Source: Pseudomonadota bacterium
GTDB taxonomy: Bacteria; Pseudomonadota; Alphaproteobacteria; Rhodospirillales; Casp-alpha2
Assembly (NCBI GenBank): GCA_027620395.1
Contig: JAQBZY010000105.1
Location: forward strand, 1-6,046
DNA length: 6,046 nucleotides
Direction: 5' to 3'
Positions within the stretch are counted from its first letter, which is position 1; each line of letters opens with the position of its first letter. The notes beneath the pieces are model-generated. The model had not been told where the DNA came from and searched no databases. It saw nothing but the letters and a program-made list of their open reading frames with translations. Of the stretch, positions 5,853 to 6,046 are shown in pieces. A program made the position numbers and the translations under genes.

Positions 5853-6046
5853 CTAACCGCGGCCGGCGGCCTTCACTTCCAGGCGGCGCGCGTGCAGGAT
5901 CGGCTCGGTATAGCCGTTCGGCTGCGCCAGCCCCTTGAACACCAGATCGCACGCCGCCTTGAAGGCGATGCCGTCGCAGCCCGGCGTCATCGGCCGGTAC
6001 TTCGTGTCGCTGGCGTTCTGGCGGTCGACGACGGCGGCCATGCGGC
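5853..6046 (-). CDS. glcB: Malate synthase G, C-terminal part (5' end outside window)
   Basis: The frame enters from the right edge and ends at TAG (complement of 5853-5855), giving about 63 C-terminal residues. [31 protein letters not shown] and [19 protein letters not shown] are the conserved C-terminal end of malate synthase G, a long monomeric enzyme of about 720 residues. It condenses glyoxylate with acetyl-CoA to give malate in the cytoplasm. Catalytic residues lie outside the window, so activity cannot be judged. It converges on the reductase gene with 17 bp between the stop codons and no recognisable terminator there. With the aminotransferase it makes a second gene linked to glyoxylate use, although the two are not in one operon. 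Confidence 0.92.
   Translation of the reverse strand, partial: RMAAVVDRQNASDTKYRPMTPGCDGIAFKAACDLVFKGLAQPNGYTEPILHARRLEVKAAGRG

Noticed and set aside
5836..5875. Terminator between the convergent reductase and glcB genes
   Set aside because: The 17-bp gap has no hairpin. The GC-rich palindromic bases at about 5857-5871 lie in the glcB coding end, have only short arms and no T-run.

Overview
The window is GC-rich, densely packed bacterial DNA with six intact or partial genes typical of Proteobacteria. The phthalate-dioxygenase-reductase-type flavoprotein, the BetA-like GMC dehydrogenase, the OxyR and the malate synthase G end best suit an alphaproteobacterium. That placement is an inference from gene content and base composition; no marker gene is present. 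I see no RNA gene, insertion sequence, CRISPR array or phage gene.

Layout. Positions 2-175 (+) hold the last 57 codons of a MobA/MocA-like nucleotidyltransferase. After a 65-bp gap containing a good sigma70-type promoter and a perfect 10-bp inverted repeat comes an oxyR homologue (241-1146, +) with both redox cysteines at the E. coli positions, Cys199 and Cys208. Its 3' end overlaps by 11 bp the 3' end of a class V PLP aminotransferase (1136-2323, -). A 165-bp divergent spacer (2324-2488) separates that gene from a rightward three-gene cluster: a TIGR00266/AIM24-family protein (2489-3280), a GMC-family FAD alcohol dehydrogenase (3282-4874) and an FMN/2Fe-2S NAD(P)H reductase (4885-5835). The cluster is tightly packed (1-nt and 10-nt gaps) and is very likely one operon. 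It ends 17 bp from the 3' end of a convergent malate synthase G gene (glcB, from 5853 past the right edge).

How the genes may work together. Two genes, the aminotransferase and malate synthase G, belong to families that handle glyoxylate, and the GMC enzyme oxidises an alcohol, so the locus may deal with small oxidised carbon or nitrogen compounds. The reductase is of the type that feeds Rieske oxygenases, but the whole apparent operon is visible and contains no oxygenase. That missing partner, the dyad at the oxyR start and the altered active-site loop of the aminotransferase are the points most worth a second look. I found no clear evidence of a wholly new system; the remaining genes belong to known families.
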